From: Enoplosus armatus
Lineage: Eukaryota; Chordata; Actinopteri; Centrarchiformes; Enoplosidae
Assembly (NCBI RefSeq): GCF_043641665.1
Contig: NC_092183.1
Location: 25,259,492 to 25,323,491 of the forward strand
DNA length: 64,000 nucleotides
Direction of reading: 5' to 3'
How positions within the stretch are numbered: position 1 is the stretch's first letter; each line of letters opens with the position of its first letter. The notes beneath the pieces were generated by a model, which ran no database searches, was not told where the DNA came from, and was given only the letters and a program-made list of their open reading frames with translations. This document shows, in pieces, positions 49,332 through 62,580 of this stretch. A program made the translations under genes and the position numbers.

Positions 49332-49379
49332 CTAAAGGAGGCAGACAGTCGTGGCGTTGTTAGCAAAAACAGACGAGGG
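49332..49379 (+). CDS. Weak exon candidate (48 nt) 80 nt downstream of the mini-exon
   Basis: AACAAATTTCTCTCTCTCAG precedes it and GTAAAA follows. The intervening 80 nt would be an acceptable minimal fish intron. It is 48 nt and open in phase 0: LKEADSRGVVSKNRRG. It would continue the acidic frame and keep the phase into 59634. The donor is only moderate and the peptide is basic, unlike its neighbours, so chance is likely. Confidence 0.15.
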
Positions 49380-51262
49380 GTAAAAGACACTCTGCCGGCC
49401 CAACCACTGTTGAAAGGAAGTGTTTTCAGTGTTAGTTTTGTGTTTTGCAGTATAAAAAGATATGGCATCTATTATTTTTGGAGCATATTATGCCTGAATA
49501 TGTCTTAGATACGCCTTCTAGCCTAGATCATAGCGGATGCTACACACAATAAGCTTTGTAAGTGTGTGCATTTCATCTTATCACATATATCACCTCTATC
49601 TGCTTGCTTTTCTAATGCACTGGATGGCAATATCATAGATCCGCTGTGTGCCTGTTATGTAATCATTTCAGCTTGACATTTGAGAGTTTTACAGTGTTGC
49701 TCGGGTGAAGCAATGGAGAAGCGAGAGAGTCTTTGAGGTTTAAAAACATGGAAAACGAAAGCTGGAGCTAGCCTCGTCAGCAGCTTGGTATGCTTAAAGA
49801 ATTGCGTACTAGTTGAGCGGTGATGTCATCCAGTTTTACCCATTCGACAGATGTAGTCTATCAGTTTCACTTCTGTGTATTTGTTTATCCCAGACTTGGA
49901 AGTGGTTGTCTGATGGCAGCCACCTGGTTACAAGATGAATCGCCTTCGGGGGAACCTCACACATTCTAATTCCTTCACAGTTTAGCAATTACTCCCTGGT
50001 AAATGAATGAGATAGCACGCCTAATCTCCTGTAAGCTTAGCTCCCAGTTCTGTGGAAATGTCTGCAGCTCTCCCTATAAATAATACATTGATAGCAGGCC
50101 CAATTTGCATTAACTGTAGCCTGGCAAGTCAATAGGCTTTTATCTCTTCATTGAAGCGAGAAGGAACCGAGGGCGCTAGCTAGTTGACACGACAGAGAGA
50201 CGTAGCAGGCCTGTCAGTCTCCATACGGCTCCCTGGCATCACTGTGGGGGGTAGAGAGGGAAGTAAAGTAGGAGGGAAGCTCTCAGAGTGTTTCCTTTTC
50301 AGGGTTTTGTTTTCCTTCCTGCTCTATCAGTTACTTGAGACTTGTAACAGTTCTATATAGTGTCACACATTTTGACATTTAATATATAAAAGTTTGATTC
50401 GACGATACTAAACAACACCACACAAAGAAAGAGGAGAGAAAAAAAACAAGCAATGCCTCGGCGGTTTTGTCGAAACTCAGCGGCGGCGTTGGTTCGGTGT
50501 CAGCCTCCGTCTGTTCAGTAAAACAGCTCCATATTTGGCATTTGGCACCAGTTATGTCAGCCAGTTTAGGTGGACTGGGATACAGTTCAAGGCATGGTGG
50601 ACTATTAGACATGGCTGCCAAGTTTTCAGCTGTCTGATTGTTGAATTTTGCACCAATTATTACACAGTCCGCTGTCAAGTGCCAGACTGCATCTTGGCCT
50701 GCTCAGGCTTTTCCGTTCTCATACACCTGTCATCAGTGTGTCATGAAGTGGTGCTTTAGCTCGTGAAACACAATTTTTTAAATGTATTACTGGTTCAATA
50801 CTGAATGCAATCTATGACAAATACTACTATAATTTTACTAATGTCCCTTTTATTACAAGTTACTATGCACTCACACTGAGAAACATACACAGTGGACCGA
50901 TTGTGAAAAACACTATTTGTTATTCTACGATACCTACACCATTAACGTGACTCCTATAGGCTAAATAAAAAATCGTTAGCAAGAAAGTTGTAACCAAGGC
51001 TGCAGTAATCAGTTATGATGTGTAAAACGATGTATTTTCGCTCCGAGATCCTTTACATGCTTTTTTCTGTGTCTCTTCCAGCTTTGGTTTCAGTTCTTGG
51101 TTTTCATTCTCACTTCTGAAGTTCTAACTCTTGGTCTTTTTTTTGGCCTGGTGCTTAAAGGAGAGGTAGAAGTAAGAAGAAGTAACGAAATACAGGTCTG
51201 TAACGGATCTCAAACAGGACTTGCTTTCATAATATGTGTAACATTGCTAACAAAGAGAAGAA

Positions 51263-51285
51263 ATATATATATATATATATATATT
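51263..51285. repeat. (AT)n microsatellite
   Basis: Eleven AT units. Confidence 0.9.
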
Positions 51286-51900
51286 CCTAAATATATTGCT
51301 GCTAGCTAACATTAGCATGTGATGGACCGGCCATGTTGGAACACAAGAATCTTACATACACACACGGACAATGAGTGTACAATCAGAGCAGACTTCAACC
51401 CATCCTCTAACTCCTAACGACCTTCCGTTCTGAAAGGCAAGAGCAAAGCAGGAAATATTTCAAACTTTCCATTGCACAGAGCAATAAGGACCTGCGCCAC
51501 GGCCAACACAGTCACACACAGTGTGAACGCCCTATTTGAAAGCCTATTATCGAAGTAAGAATAAAAACCCAAAGGTAAGCATCGATATTTTCCATTTTTC
51601 TAAAGATGGTAACGTTCTATTCCCAGCAGAGGAGGTACTGAACAAAGAAAAGCTTTCATTTGTGGCCAACAGGAAATGTAAACAACAGAATAATTCCATA
51701 ACAAGTTTCACTGTTGTGGACACTTTGGAAATGCTCTGTTGATGTAAATGCATTTGCCAGGAGTGCAAGAGGAAAAGAACATCTGGATAAAGGCTAACGC
51801 AGGGCTGACCTTTTCATTTCCTCAGAAACACATATTATCATAATCAAGTTGATGAGAGTTGCGAATCATCCGTAGCAAATTGCTGAGGAAAGATGAAGAC

Positions 51901-51922
51901 CGGGGGTGTGGGGGGGGGGGGG
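51901..51922. repeat. G-run tract
   Basis: GGGGGTGTG followed by twelve G. Confidence 0.8.
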
Positions 51923-53121
51923 AACTCTGACAGGCCATCGCCAAAAGCAGGGGAAAAAAACGATGGTGCAAAATTGGGTACCATGAGGAGAAAGACAAAC
52001 ACTGTCATTTGTAATTGCCCGCACTCAGGATAACTCGACAGCGATAATTTTCTGCAACGTTTTGCTGAAACAGGTGCCAGCTCCTCCCGTATCTTTCCAA
52101 CGAAAACAAAGACTCCTTTCACATCAGATTACCAGCCACCTGAACACCCGCATTGTCAGGATTTCACAGATTAACTTAATTAGAATATTGCTTCCAGGTG
52201 TGCCCCCGGGGTGCAATCAGTTGCGCCGTATTTGACTAAAACTGACGAGTTGCTGCCACAGCAGAGCCAGTCGAGATTGCTGCACCTCTGTGACGCTCTC
52301 GCCTGCATCAAAGCAGCGCTCGAGCCGGCGTGCGGTGACGTGCTCCCAGAACTTGCATTCTTCGGAGATTGCCAGGTCACCTCCAGTTCAGTGTGAGGCT
52401 GCTGTGAGGGGGGGGATCTTTATGTGTGATTGGCCCTGCCTTGAGGAAACAAGCAATCAGAATGCGGGTATTGTCGTTCTCATCGCTGCCATTTCTTCTT
52501 GGGAGGCCTGACGTCTGATGTCCGAGATTTGACAATGACGAGTATTCAGTGTTCGTTTTAAGCAGAATAACAGCCTTGACCTTGAATTGCCTGGCTTATG
52601 TGTGCGCCCTGGAGGAAAACCCACATGATTAAGGATTCCTTATGGAGAATTATGCTTTCGCCGTTTCTTTACTGTTACTAAAGCAACACTCGCCATCGCT
52701 AGATGCTCATGAAGGAACTAACCACATGTTGGGCAAATCGCTTGGCAATACAGGGACTGTGTGTGTTTGAGGTCATGCTATGGAACTGGGTTCTTCGTTC
52801 ATTCTGTATTTTTGATCCAAATACTTTGAGCCACTTAATGTCTCAGTGTGACTGATTAAAGTGTACTTACATGCCCCGGAACACGTGTTAGCTGTTTAAT
52901 GCTTCGCAAAAAACGTGTCGAATGAGCGGTTGTGCTTGTGTTACTGTGATAACAAGGACAGTATTCAACATCACTGTGAATGAGATGCGTTATTTAAGCA
53001 ATTTGGTGCCGTGCGTCATGTTTAACTCGCTTTGTTTGTTTTTAAAATCCGTTTCATAACAGCAGGTATTATTCAAAGTGTCCTTTCAGCTTTTCAGCTA
53101 AATGCTGAAAATCCGCTCTCG

Positions 53122-53146
53122 CCCCTCCCCTCCCCTCCCCTCCCCT
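53122..53146. repeat. (CCCCT)n pentanucleotide repeat
   Basis: Five CCCCT units. Confidence 0.85.
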
Positions 53147-53478
53147 GCACCTGTAATCTATCAGCCAGCCAATCCTGTCAACCTCTGACATGTCTGAGAT
53201 ACTCCAAGTCAAGACGGTCATTTTCTGTCACTGGAGAGGCAGAGAAAGAAATAGAGTGGGATTTATCCCTTCTCAGTTTGTTCATGCACTCTGCTGAAGT
53301 GTCATCCTATCTCCGTTAGGCCCCACTTTGCCATCCTCGCCGGCTCCTCCAATTTCCTATGTATTCTTTCCCCTGTGCAAATAATACAGTGGCTGTCTGT
53401 CTGTGTGCAAATCGTTAGCATGAGCCGCTTACATTCTGTGCGGCCCTTAACACAGTGGCCCCCGTGTCAGGTGCGTTA

Positions 53479-53497
53479 CCGCCGCCGCCGCCGCCGC
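53479..53497. repeat. (CCG)n trinucleotide repeat
   Basis: Six GCC/CCG units. In one frame it would give poly-arginine between an AG and a GT, but the acceptor lacks a pyrimidine tract, so I do not call an exon. Confidence 0.85.
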
Positions 53498-54605
53498 ATC
53501 ACCATAGCCACAGTGGAGGACACCCAGGTCGGCTAATTCTATTTGGTCCTATTTGCCGAGCAGTCACTCAGCAGAAAGTGTGTCTGTCTCCGGGGGAGTC
53601 TCCGAGGACCATTACCACATCCTGTCTATGAGCTCTTTTATGGCTCCGGTGTACTCATCTGCCAGGGCAGCGCGCAGGCTCTGATTGACACATTAATTCC
53701 TCCTCTACCCCCTTATCTTCCTGCTGTGCGCAGAATGAATGCCATATCACCGCGTCGAAGCGTCTCTACCGGCTTATCAGTAATGGCTCGTCAGCTAATG
53801 GTATCCTCCCAGCTGATGTATTGGGGGGGTACGCCCTGTGAAGCTAGCAGTGCAACGAAAAACAAGCGTGCTGTGGGGATTTCAAACATATCCGTTAACA
53901 CTCACCTCACCTCTCCGCTTCTTTCACTGGTATTTCCTCCTTTTTGCTTGTTCTCTATCAGTTTCTAGCTCTTCCCCTCTGCTGCCATCTTTTGAAGAGG
54001 AAAAAGGCAATGGTAATATATATTCATATAGGTATGTTCCCCCCTCCCAAGCCCCCCGCTGCTTTGCAAGATCCAGATTGGTCTCCAAGAGTCATCATAT
54101 TCAATAACAAACAGGCCACCCACCATGCCGCTGACAACCTTAACGTTTTTGTTTTTTTTATGGAGGGGAAAAATGGACCGGCTTAATGTTTCGACACAAG
54201 TGATCATCCGTCCTCATCTCTTTAATGAAATTAGATCAAGTGCACCTGGGAAAGAGCTGAGAAAGCAGAATGCCTCGCCACCTCCTTTAATCTAAAACCA
54301 ATTTGCCAGTAATATTCCTTCCCCCCCCAGCTTGGGATTCGCCGGCCCTGATTCAAAATGGAGGAGGAACGAGATGAGACCAGAGCTGACTGGTTGCGTT
54401 CAGCTCCCCACAGGCACTGTGAAATTAGAACTGACACCGGCAACACAGGCCTTAATATGGAGATGTCATTTTTCTCCTCTCGCTTTTGTCTTTCGCTCTC
54501 CCTCCCTCATTCGCTCCCTTTTTTTTTTCTCTTACTCAGTTCCTTCCTCTGTTCACTACGGTTCTCACTTCCTGGCGAAGCCTGAAAGTGAAACAAAACA
54601 GAAAA

Positions 54606-54628
54606 GGGGGTGGGGGGGGGGGGGGGGG
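54606..54628. repeat. G-run tract
   Basis: Five G, T, then about seventeen G. Confidence 0.85.
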
Positions 54629-54913
54629 CATAAGAAGAAACATCATACAACTATTCCAACCTAATTTCTGTAATGTTTGGATGGAAGGCCTCCAGCAAGT
54701 GTAAGGGTTAAGGTTAGGATGAGAGTTATGCCGTCATCAACTTTCTAGGAGAAAATAATGCTTCTAGCTTTGTAGAACGGCCAGAAATAAACATCTCATG
54801 ATGTTCCTCACATCTCGCTATTACCATGAACCTGGAAACATTTATCTCTTTAATTTCTATTGAGCTGTTTGCAACATGCTTTTCTCCACATCATGTATGC
54901 TCTGCAGGCTAAT

Positions 54914-54956
54914 GTTTTTGTTTTTTTGTTGTTTTTTTTTTTTCTTTTCTTTTTCG
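54914..54956. repeat. T-rich tract
   Basis: T homopolymers with single G or C interruptions. Confidence 0.8.
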
Positions 54957-55074
54957 TGGTTGTCAAGCGATACATCTGTTGTGCATTTAGTGCACAAGTA
55001 TGTGGTGATCAAGGAGCACATTTGGATTTGTCTCTGAAGTGAAGAAGGGCGCCCTTAGTCTTAGCCGTATGTGA

Positions 55075-55101
55075 TGTGTGTGTGTGTGTGTGTGTGTGTG
55101 T
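55075..55101. repeat. (GT)n microsatellite
   Basis: Thirteen GT units. Confidence 0.9.
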
Positions 55102-58100
55102 TTGGAAGTGAGTGTAAGGGCACCCTCAGCGGTGAAAACCAGCCCCAGTGCATGTTGGGAAGAAGAGGAGTGATGACAGAGAGAAACTTGGAGCTTCTGC
55201 GGGGCCAGCCAGCAGACACGGCCAACTGACATCAGCAAAGACGGCTTGTCACTAGCAATGCATGTCATACAGCAGCGCAGGGACAGTCAACATGGCTGTG
55301 GCGTCATTGATGTGGCACCCAATAGCCCGGTCCAAATTCTTCCTTAAAGGTTAGCGCTGATGTTGGCATTGCAGATGAAAATAGAAGGGTTGTGGCAAGC
55401 AAAACCACGCCAACCACTCCGAACAGGGGAGGTGTGAAAACACAGCAAGGCATCAAGACTGTAATCTTCCTTCACTCGCTGCCTCTTCTCAGTGAGGCTG
55501 TTTGTGTTGGCAGAGAGCGTTAATAGAACAAATCCCTTTTGTTCTGTTAAAATCATAACACACACCCTACCCCTCTGTCTGTGACACGCCGGTGCTCTGC
55601 TAACTCTTCGAGAAAATCCTGTCACCACTCAGCCATGTTCAACAGCCTTGTGATCATTGTTATTGAGGGGAGTTATTGTTGCCTCGATGAACATCAGGTT
55701 TTGGTATGTGTTTTTCCTCCACCTCAGCCTGATCCATTTTTAGAGGTGGTTTTCCTCAAACACTGTGTTCCCACCTGAGAGCCCCGGCTCTGTAATACGA
55801 GAGTTTTCAGCAGCGGCCAGGTGAAACGCTCGATTGCACAATTTTCTGCTCGAGATCTCGTCAGTTCAATGATACAGTGATAGAGAAAGCCTGGCACGCC
55901 GTATCAGACAAGACAAGTGGTGAAGTATTACACCAGCTGTGGTGCCACATTACATCTGACTGGTACTGTGTGTGTATCTGTGGAACATTGTTAGCACAGT
56001 GGAAAAGAATTGCACATCGCATTATTTTCAGACAACAAATTTGTTTGATGGCCCAGCTGTTAACAAATGATTTTCAGCTGCTTTCTATAAAACTGCCATT
56101 TGCCAATATTTCCTCTTTTTTTTCTTTTTTTAAATAAAATGACTGCGTTATGCTAAGATGGCCGCAGCCCTTATTGGTTGCACAACTTCATCTACCTTTG
56201 AAAATAATTTGATTGCAAAACATAATATGAACATAAATTAATGTAATTAACCTGAAGTCACTTTGTGTGTAATATGTTTTGAATGATGCACTCTTATGGC
56301 AGGTAATGCACGTCCACTTAAAGCCCAGGGAGTAATCTCGATGCAGTTGCTGGGCACAAACTTAAACAGGCAATAGACTGACTAACCTTGCGTTCAGTGT
56401 GTCCACTTTGCTCCGAAGCAGCGTGGCACAGAATTCATTGTTTTTCAAGCCTGGCCTGTGTTTGAATAACAATCCAAGCACTATATACATTTTTCCACAT
56501 GAGTAATAAAAGCAAAATTGACTCCATATTGGGTGCAGATGTTCGGTGGAAAGAGAAAAAAGGCACAAATGTTTTTGTGTACGTGGATGTAAGATTTGAG
56601 TGTTTCTGATCGTGCATAAACATAACGTCTAAGTGGGTTTTTATTCAATAAACATGGTTGGACTGTAATTGCTTACACATTTGTTCTGGCTGGAAATGCA
56701 AGACAGACTTTGTGTGCGTTTAGAGCTGGCGCACCAAGACTCATGTCTGTCCCAGCCTTGGCTTGTCTGCACGAGACTTTCTAATGCAAGAGGACTTGCT
56801 TTTCCTCCACAACAAATGGCATATGCAATCAGGGATGAATATAGAATTCCCTGTTGTTATTAGGAATCAGTGCCATCGGGGATAATGTTTCCCTAAAGAA
56901 GCACTGCTTCCTCTTAGGCCAGGAATACATCAGTTAATGGAGCTTAGGTCTACTGTGGCTGTGAAAAGAATGTTTAGAGAGCCTCAATTCCCTTCTCAGA
57001 CAAAGAGGCCAGCTAGCAAAGTAGTGCGTTGGTCATATTTTTTTTGTTGAAAATCAACACACATTAATCACAAAGTCATTGTTATTTCTTGAGGTATTTT
57101 GTCTCCTTTTACCAAATATTTCCTGCCGAAGCCAAGATTCACGACCTTGTGTCTTTGTGGGGAGGATCGTCTGCAGCCCTCATAATGGTGATGATGGACA
57201 GTAAAGGAAGTGAGCGCTGAGCCTGAGCCTCTCTCCCACCCACTGAGAGAAACATATTCCGTCTTTCTTTTGCTAACCACTTGAGCATCTCCAAGTCAAT
57301 CTAAACACTCAGATGCCTGTGGACGGGCTGGCGACTGCCAGACCTCAAGCCCTGCAGGCCCTCGCGTCACTCAGGCTCTGGAGGGAACTTTCCGTGGGCG
57401 AATGTGTGTGTGATGTGGAAAGCCGAGAACCCCGGAGAGCCCGCTGAGATCAGGCCCAAACACACACAGGGGCCAGCTGCCTTCAATTAAGCCAGAAACC
57501 CCAGCCACTGCAGTCCCTTATGCACAAAACCAGCCTGCTTTGATCTGCGCCAGTCAGGGGAGAAGGTACAGGGCTTGAAAGATTACAGGGGGGGAAAAAA
57601 ATTGTATCAAAGGGTGCTCCATAAAAGTTAACGGGGGGGATTTTTAGGCTCAGGGGGCAGCGGGAAGCAGGTATTAACGATGGCTGTCACTCATGTTCAT
57701 TTGCCAGTTATTTTCCCTTTGCCATTTCAGTGAGCTTTAATTAGTGGACACACCTGGTCTCTCTCTCCGAAGTTAACTGCAGAACTCTCCCTGCCCCTTT
57801 GGTTTTTATGTGCACTGAAGATCAATTCTGAGTCACGCAGGGCGCAACTGAAGCCGATATGCTTGTCACTTTGGGCAAAGAGCTTCAGCAGCTCCTGGAT
57901 ATGTATGAGCTTTAGAGCCACAGACAGAGACCAGCATTAAAACTGTCCCCCTGCCAAGCACCACAGACGCAGGCGGCATGGGCATCCATTAAATTAATTT
58001 GACTTCATTAGTGCAGACCTGCTAGGCCTGGGGTGCCCATAGAGATGCCAGGGGGTGGGAGGTAGGGGGTTGGTGGTTGAGTGGCATCAGCCGCTGTGCT

Positions 58101-58969
58101 CTGAGGAGAGCGAACACATGGCACTGACAGGCGGAATATGGCCCCAGTTCTTACACCGGGACGGCTGCCAAACAAAGGCAACATGCGTCACCGGCTTTAG
58201 GGGAGCTCAATCAACACCCGGTCGGAGCATTAACGCCATGCGCGCTGCGCCACATCAGCGAGGGGGCTGCGGGTCGCCGGGCAGCCTGCAAGTCATGCGT
58301 GTGCACACAGTGTATGTGGCAGCGTGATATGATACAGAGACACTGCCAACGGGTTGACCTACTGCCATCACCTTTGTGTCTGCTGCCAGAAACGCTCATG
58401 TTATTAGGTTACAATGCTCACATTTATCTCCGGCGAGTGACTTTTAGCAATGATATATGACACAGCAATTTTGAAGCAAGTCATATTTGCTGGCATGAGA
58501 AGCGATTGTTCCACACTTGACTTATTTACAGTCCGACAGTGTGTATTATGTTGGTGCTCCGCTGGTGGAAGTGAAATCAATTAAATCACAGGCAGGACTG
58601 AAAGCCTGCAGACAGGGAAGCAGCTCGTTGTTTTGATCTGGTTCCAATGAGCACATTTGTAGACAAAAAGTCGTGCCATTTCATCGTGCACTGTAGGTGA
58701 CTTCTTTGTATGATTGAGAGTGAAATATATTTCTTGTTGAGCTAGTGGAGCACATATTGAAAATAGATATCTGCTTTTGAGTTGAAAGTTGATCTTGATC
58801 TGTGTTGTTGTTTCTGGATCTTAAAATCTTCTCAGCCCAGTTGCATCCAGCCACCGAAATGAATACCCCCTCCAGCAGGGGAGGTTCCGATTGAGCGGCT
58901 TGGCGGCTTTCTGGCTATCCTTTCCTTTTTAGCCGTTCACTTTCTGCTAACGTGAACTCCGCCACTTTG

Positions 58970-59500
58970 TTTAGCGAGGTCGCACGCTTTGCTTAACAGC
59001 GTTTCTTACCTGCGACCTCCCTGTCCCAAGCCCCCCTCTGTAACCTCGAGGCCACCGCTGCCAGCGTCTGGAGCTCGCGCGGCTCTGCTGGGAATGGTGC
59101 ACCTGATAAATACAGAAGTGTGGAAATAAATAAATAATGGGAGGCATTAAGTCCGGATTGGACTGGAAGGTAGCCTGAGGGTGGTAAGTGTTATGTCTGA
59201 CAGCAGCGAACACTTTGATCAGAGGGCCCCTTCTGAAGATCGCTTCCACATCTGCACAGGGGGAACGAGCTGTAAACTGCCAAGAAGCATTTTAATGACA
59301 GTTGGATTATAAAATGAAAGAGGGCTCCAGATGGCAGGCAGTGCAGCGGCTGCGGTTCAGGGGGAGGCTGTTTAAACTGCTTTTTTATTGATAAAATATG
59401 GGGTGAAAAATTGCGCAGAGCTTATTAGCCGTCCCGCTGTGATGTTGCTCAGCTGGCCAAGCTGTTCACCGTGGCCCCCGTCCAAACATGCCTCCATAAA
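58970..59500. promoter_or_regulatory. Candidate regulatory block upstream of last coding exon
   Basis: Unique sequence mixing CG-containing words (CGAGGTCGCACGC, GGAGCTCGCGCGG) with AT-rich ones (AAATAAATAAATAATGGG, TTTTTATTGATAAAATATG). No coherent open frame. Texture suggests ancient regulatory DNA; not tested. Confidence 0.25.
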
Positions 59501-59633
59501 TTTTTAGCAGTACCTTTAAATCTGTAAGATCCCTGCTTGTTAAGTTCACCCTGGCTCCCCAAAATCCCCCACACCGTATTTGTCCTTTGAAAGACTTGCT
59601 TGTGTTCTTCTTTTCTTTTTTTTTTCTGACCAG

Positions 59634-59669
59634 CTGGATGATGAAAGCGATGTTAGTAGCTCAACATAG
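59634..59669 (+). CDS. Last coding mini-exon, acidic tail LDDESDVSSST and stop
   Basis: The acceptor is preceded by a long pyrimidine stretch (CTTCTTTTCTTTTTTTTTTC, then TGACCAG). The exon opens in phase 0 with LDDESDVSSST and ends at TAG (59667-59669). One other phase stops at its first full codon (TGA), and the third gives a long non-descript peptide. The acidic/serine pattern continues that of 49222-49251 (CDSESDIDDK), and both are phase 0. A short acidic tail ending in SSST is reminiscent of nuclear regulators with CK2-type sites, but no specific family is recognised. Untranslated sequence should follow. Confidence 0.5.
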   Translation: MDDESDVSSST

Positions 59670-60644
59670 ACCGAGGAGGTTGGAGGGGGGGTTCCCACAT
59701 AGCATGCTCATTATCGTCCGCCAAGAACCAGAGTTTAGCCCTTAAACAACTTAATTCCTGCATGATTTCATTAGCTTTACTCTCCTAGTGATCAAAATGC
59801 GGGCCGGCCTTATGAATTCAATACACTGCGGTTGTGCTTTCCACCTAGATCCACAGGGTACTGTTCAAGGCAGTAATAGTCATCTGGGCATTGACATTTA
59901 GTAACTGGCTGCGATAGCGGCCAGAAGGGAGAAACAGTTGGACTTGGGTGTGTGAACCGACTACTAAGTTAAAGCCTAAACTGCATGAATAGTAATATGC
60001 ATCAGAATACGCTGTAATAGAAGAAGTGGAAAGACAAGGGTTTGAGGCTTTATAAATGCACATGTTGAATGTGAGTCATGCATAATAATCACATCTTCAT
60101 GGGATTTGTAGGGATATTGCTCGAATCAGATTGTTAGCTTTTGAATAAGTGTCCACCAGTTAATGTGACCTCACACTGGACTGCTCTCATGCACATCTTT
60201 GGTATGGGGCTTCAAATTGAATTTGCTTGAAACGTGAATAGGCCTGATTCAAAAACTGGGGGGAAATAATCACGGCCGCAATAATCAGGGATCAGTGAAA
60301 GCCGTCATGACATCAAAACCCTTACATGTCACATGTTCGCGTTCCTCTGCTTTCAGCCGGGGTGTGTTGTTAGCCATGCTCTCACTGCTAATTTGAAATC
60401 CATTTAAGCTGATAGGGTGGTTGACTAAAACGCGAAGAAAAATGGCAGCCCCAATTTATGTTCCATAACTACCACTTCAAGGCCAACCCGCCACGCCCCC
60501 ATTCCACCCCAGCACATCAAAGACAATTACTGTCGACATCACATCAACTTACAACTGTTTGTTTGCTTGTATGTCTCGTTACGTGACTTAAAACTGCCGT
60601 CTCCCACCCAGGGAAAAGTCCCCTCCCATCTGCCCACCCTTATT

Positions 60645-60647
<3 letters not shown>

Positions 60648-60687
<40 letters not shown>
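60648..60687. repeat. (CA)n microsatellite
   Basis: About twenty CA units. Confidence 0.9.
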
Positions 60688-60691
<4 letters not shown>

Positions 60692-60841
60692 CCAACACAG
60701 ACAAGAGAAGGGACAGGCAGCCGACAGCCTAATGGACTAATTTGTAATTGCGAATGAGAAAAAGCTGAGTTGTTGGACGTGTTATAATTTGACAGAGAGT
60801 GGCAGCTCTGAGCTGGACAATGACGCCTCAACCACAATTCA

Positions 60842-60878
60842 CCCCCCCCCCCCACACACACACACACACACACACACA
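60842..60878. repeat. Poly-C followed by (CA)n
   Basis: Twelve C joined to about thirteen CA units. Confidence 0.9.
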
Positions 60879-62399
60879 TCTCTCCTCCTTCCTCTCCTTC
60901 AAATGCTTTCTTTCTTCCCCTCCGTGGAGAATAGTCAGAAAGGAAGGTTATGGGAGAGATGCTTTCGGCACATTCTGCTGCTCAAAGCTCCTGGCTCTGT
61001 CATATTCCTTTTCTTTCTACCCAGCCCCCCCTCACATCCCCACCTCCCCTCAGTCTCTACCTTCACGTGGATCCCATAGGATAGAATAAGGAGAGTATCT
61101 CAGAGCATTCAGATGCGTTTGAAGTGCAGGACAGATGGGAGGCTCGAGGGACTGTAAAAAATGAATCGAGGCTAGTAATAGGAGAGATGTTTTGAATCCT
61201 CTCCCCCATAAGTTATTTATCAGGGGCCCTTAGTGGTGGAGGAAGACTTCAGAGTGCTCCCTTAATGTAGCATCTGATGACTAGCAGGGGGGCTGTTCCA
61301 GGAAGTACTGCTGTAAAACAGGAGGGGAACATTAGCAGGGAAGTCTCTCAGGGCCCGGACAAAGGAGAGGAACAACACGCAGGGCGGTTCTTTCCCAGCA
61401 TGCAACACGGGACAGAGAAGAGAGGTGTACATGAAAATGTCCCGGAGCCCCCCACCAGCCAGTGATATCACACGAGGCACAGAGCAAGACGCTCTGTATT
61501 ACGATTCCCACCACGTTAGGCACGTTTGAGTAGACAAGGTACTTCAAACAGTTGTGAAAATGAATAACACAAAGCAGAACCAAATGAGCAGACGGCAGTG
61601 ACTGCTGGTTACTAGCAGTCATTCACATTATGATATTCATTATGACTCTTTCCACAACGTTTTTTTTTTTAATGATCTGCTTTATTATAAAATGTGTGTT
61701 GGACAGAGCAACAACCTGAGCAGTAAGCCAGTTAACTCAGCGGATATTCGACAGAGAGAGAGAGCACTCAGTTGGGCCAAAAGTCATTTCTCTCTCTAGA
61801 CGCACAGACATCACCCTTGACCTTCTGGAGGATGAACTTAAAAACAATGATGAAAGCTGCTGATAGAAATTTGTTTTCGCTGATTTGACTGTTTTCATTA
61901 AATCTTTCAAAGAACAGCAACTGCTAAGAATACAAACACTGAAGTGATTTGTTTCCAATTCTCCAATGTCACCCAGTATTGTTTTTTTCCCACCATACTG
62001 CATCACAAGGATAATATCAGAAATGAGTGTCAGTAACTAGCTGATTTTAATGACCGGTAAGAAATACACGGGCCTCACCACCTTGAAACAGCGTACATGC
62101 GCAATCACAAACCCCAGTAATGGGCCGAGCCGACCGGGGGAAGTCTCTGATCACAGGAGACTAATGGCCTCTGAACTGATCACTGAGGCTAATAAAGACC
62201 AGCTAACGACGTAGCCGCTTCGTTTGTGCTAATTGCTCTCCCTGGACCTCCGCCGTGGCCCGTGTCTCCCGAGCATCTGTCACCAGGCATATTCCCCGAC
62301 ACAGCTCAGACCCTGGCCTCGGCCTCAAAGCCGGGCACACCGCCAGAAACAATTGTCCTCTGGTGTCCTTTTACTACTGAAAAAAAACATTGTCTCGGT

Positions 62400-62580
62400 A
62401 TATTGTTTGTTTTGGCAGATTTACATCTGGGTAGATGATGTAGATAATGTGCAGATGAAGAGCTCATACCCAGATAGTCTAAACTTAATTAGACAACAGT
62501 GTTACACGGTCCATACCTAATCATTATTAAAGTCTATATTGACTTCATTGGTAACCTCTGGAGACCATGCATTGTTTTAT
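62400..62580. promoter_or_regulatory. Candidate conserved non-coding block
   Basis: Repeat-free sequence with AAACTTAATTAGACAAC (about 62480-62496) and TAATCATTATTAAAG (about 62518-62532). It has the same homeodomain-core texture as other candidate blocks; no conservation data. Confidence 0.27.

Larger units (their letters stand above)
49252..59633 (+). other. Probable intron (about 10.4 kb), non-coding
   Basis: Separates the two acidic mini-exons. Apart from a weak second exon candidate at 49332, it holds AT, G, CCCCT, CCG, T and GT tracts and several unique, possibly regulatory blocks (52140-52260, 57600-57740, 58970-59500). No other gene is supported; the short open frames on both strands are not coherent. 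Confidence 0.45.

Noticed and set aside
53472..53528. 57-nt segment between AG and GT containing an arginine run
   Set aside because: No pyrimidine tract before the AG, donor GTCGGC is poor, and the arginines come from the CCG repeat.
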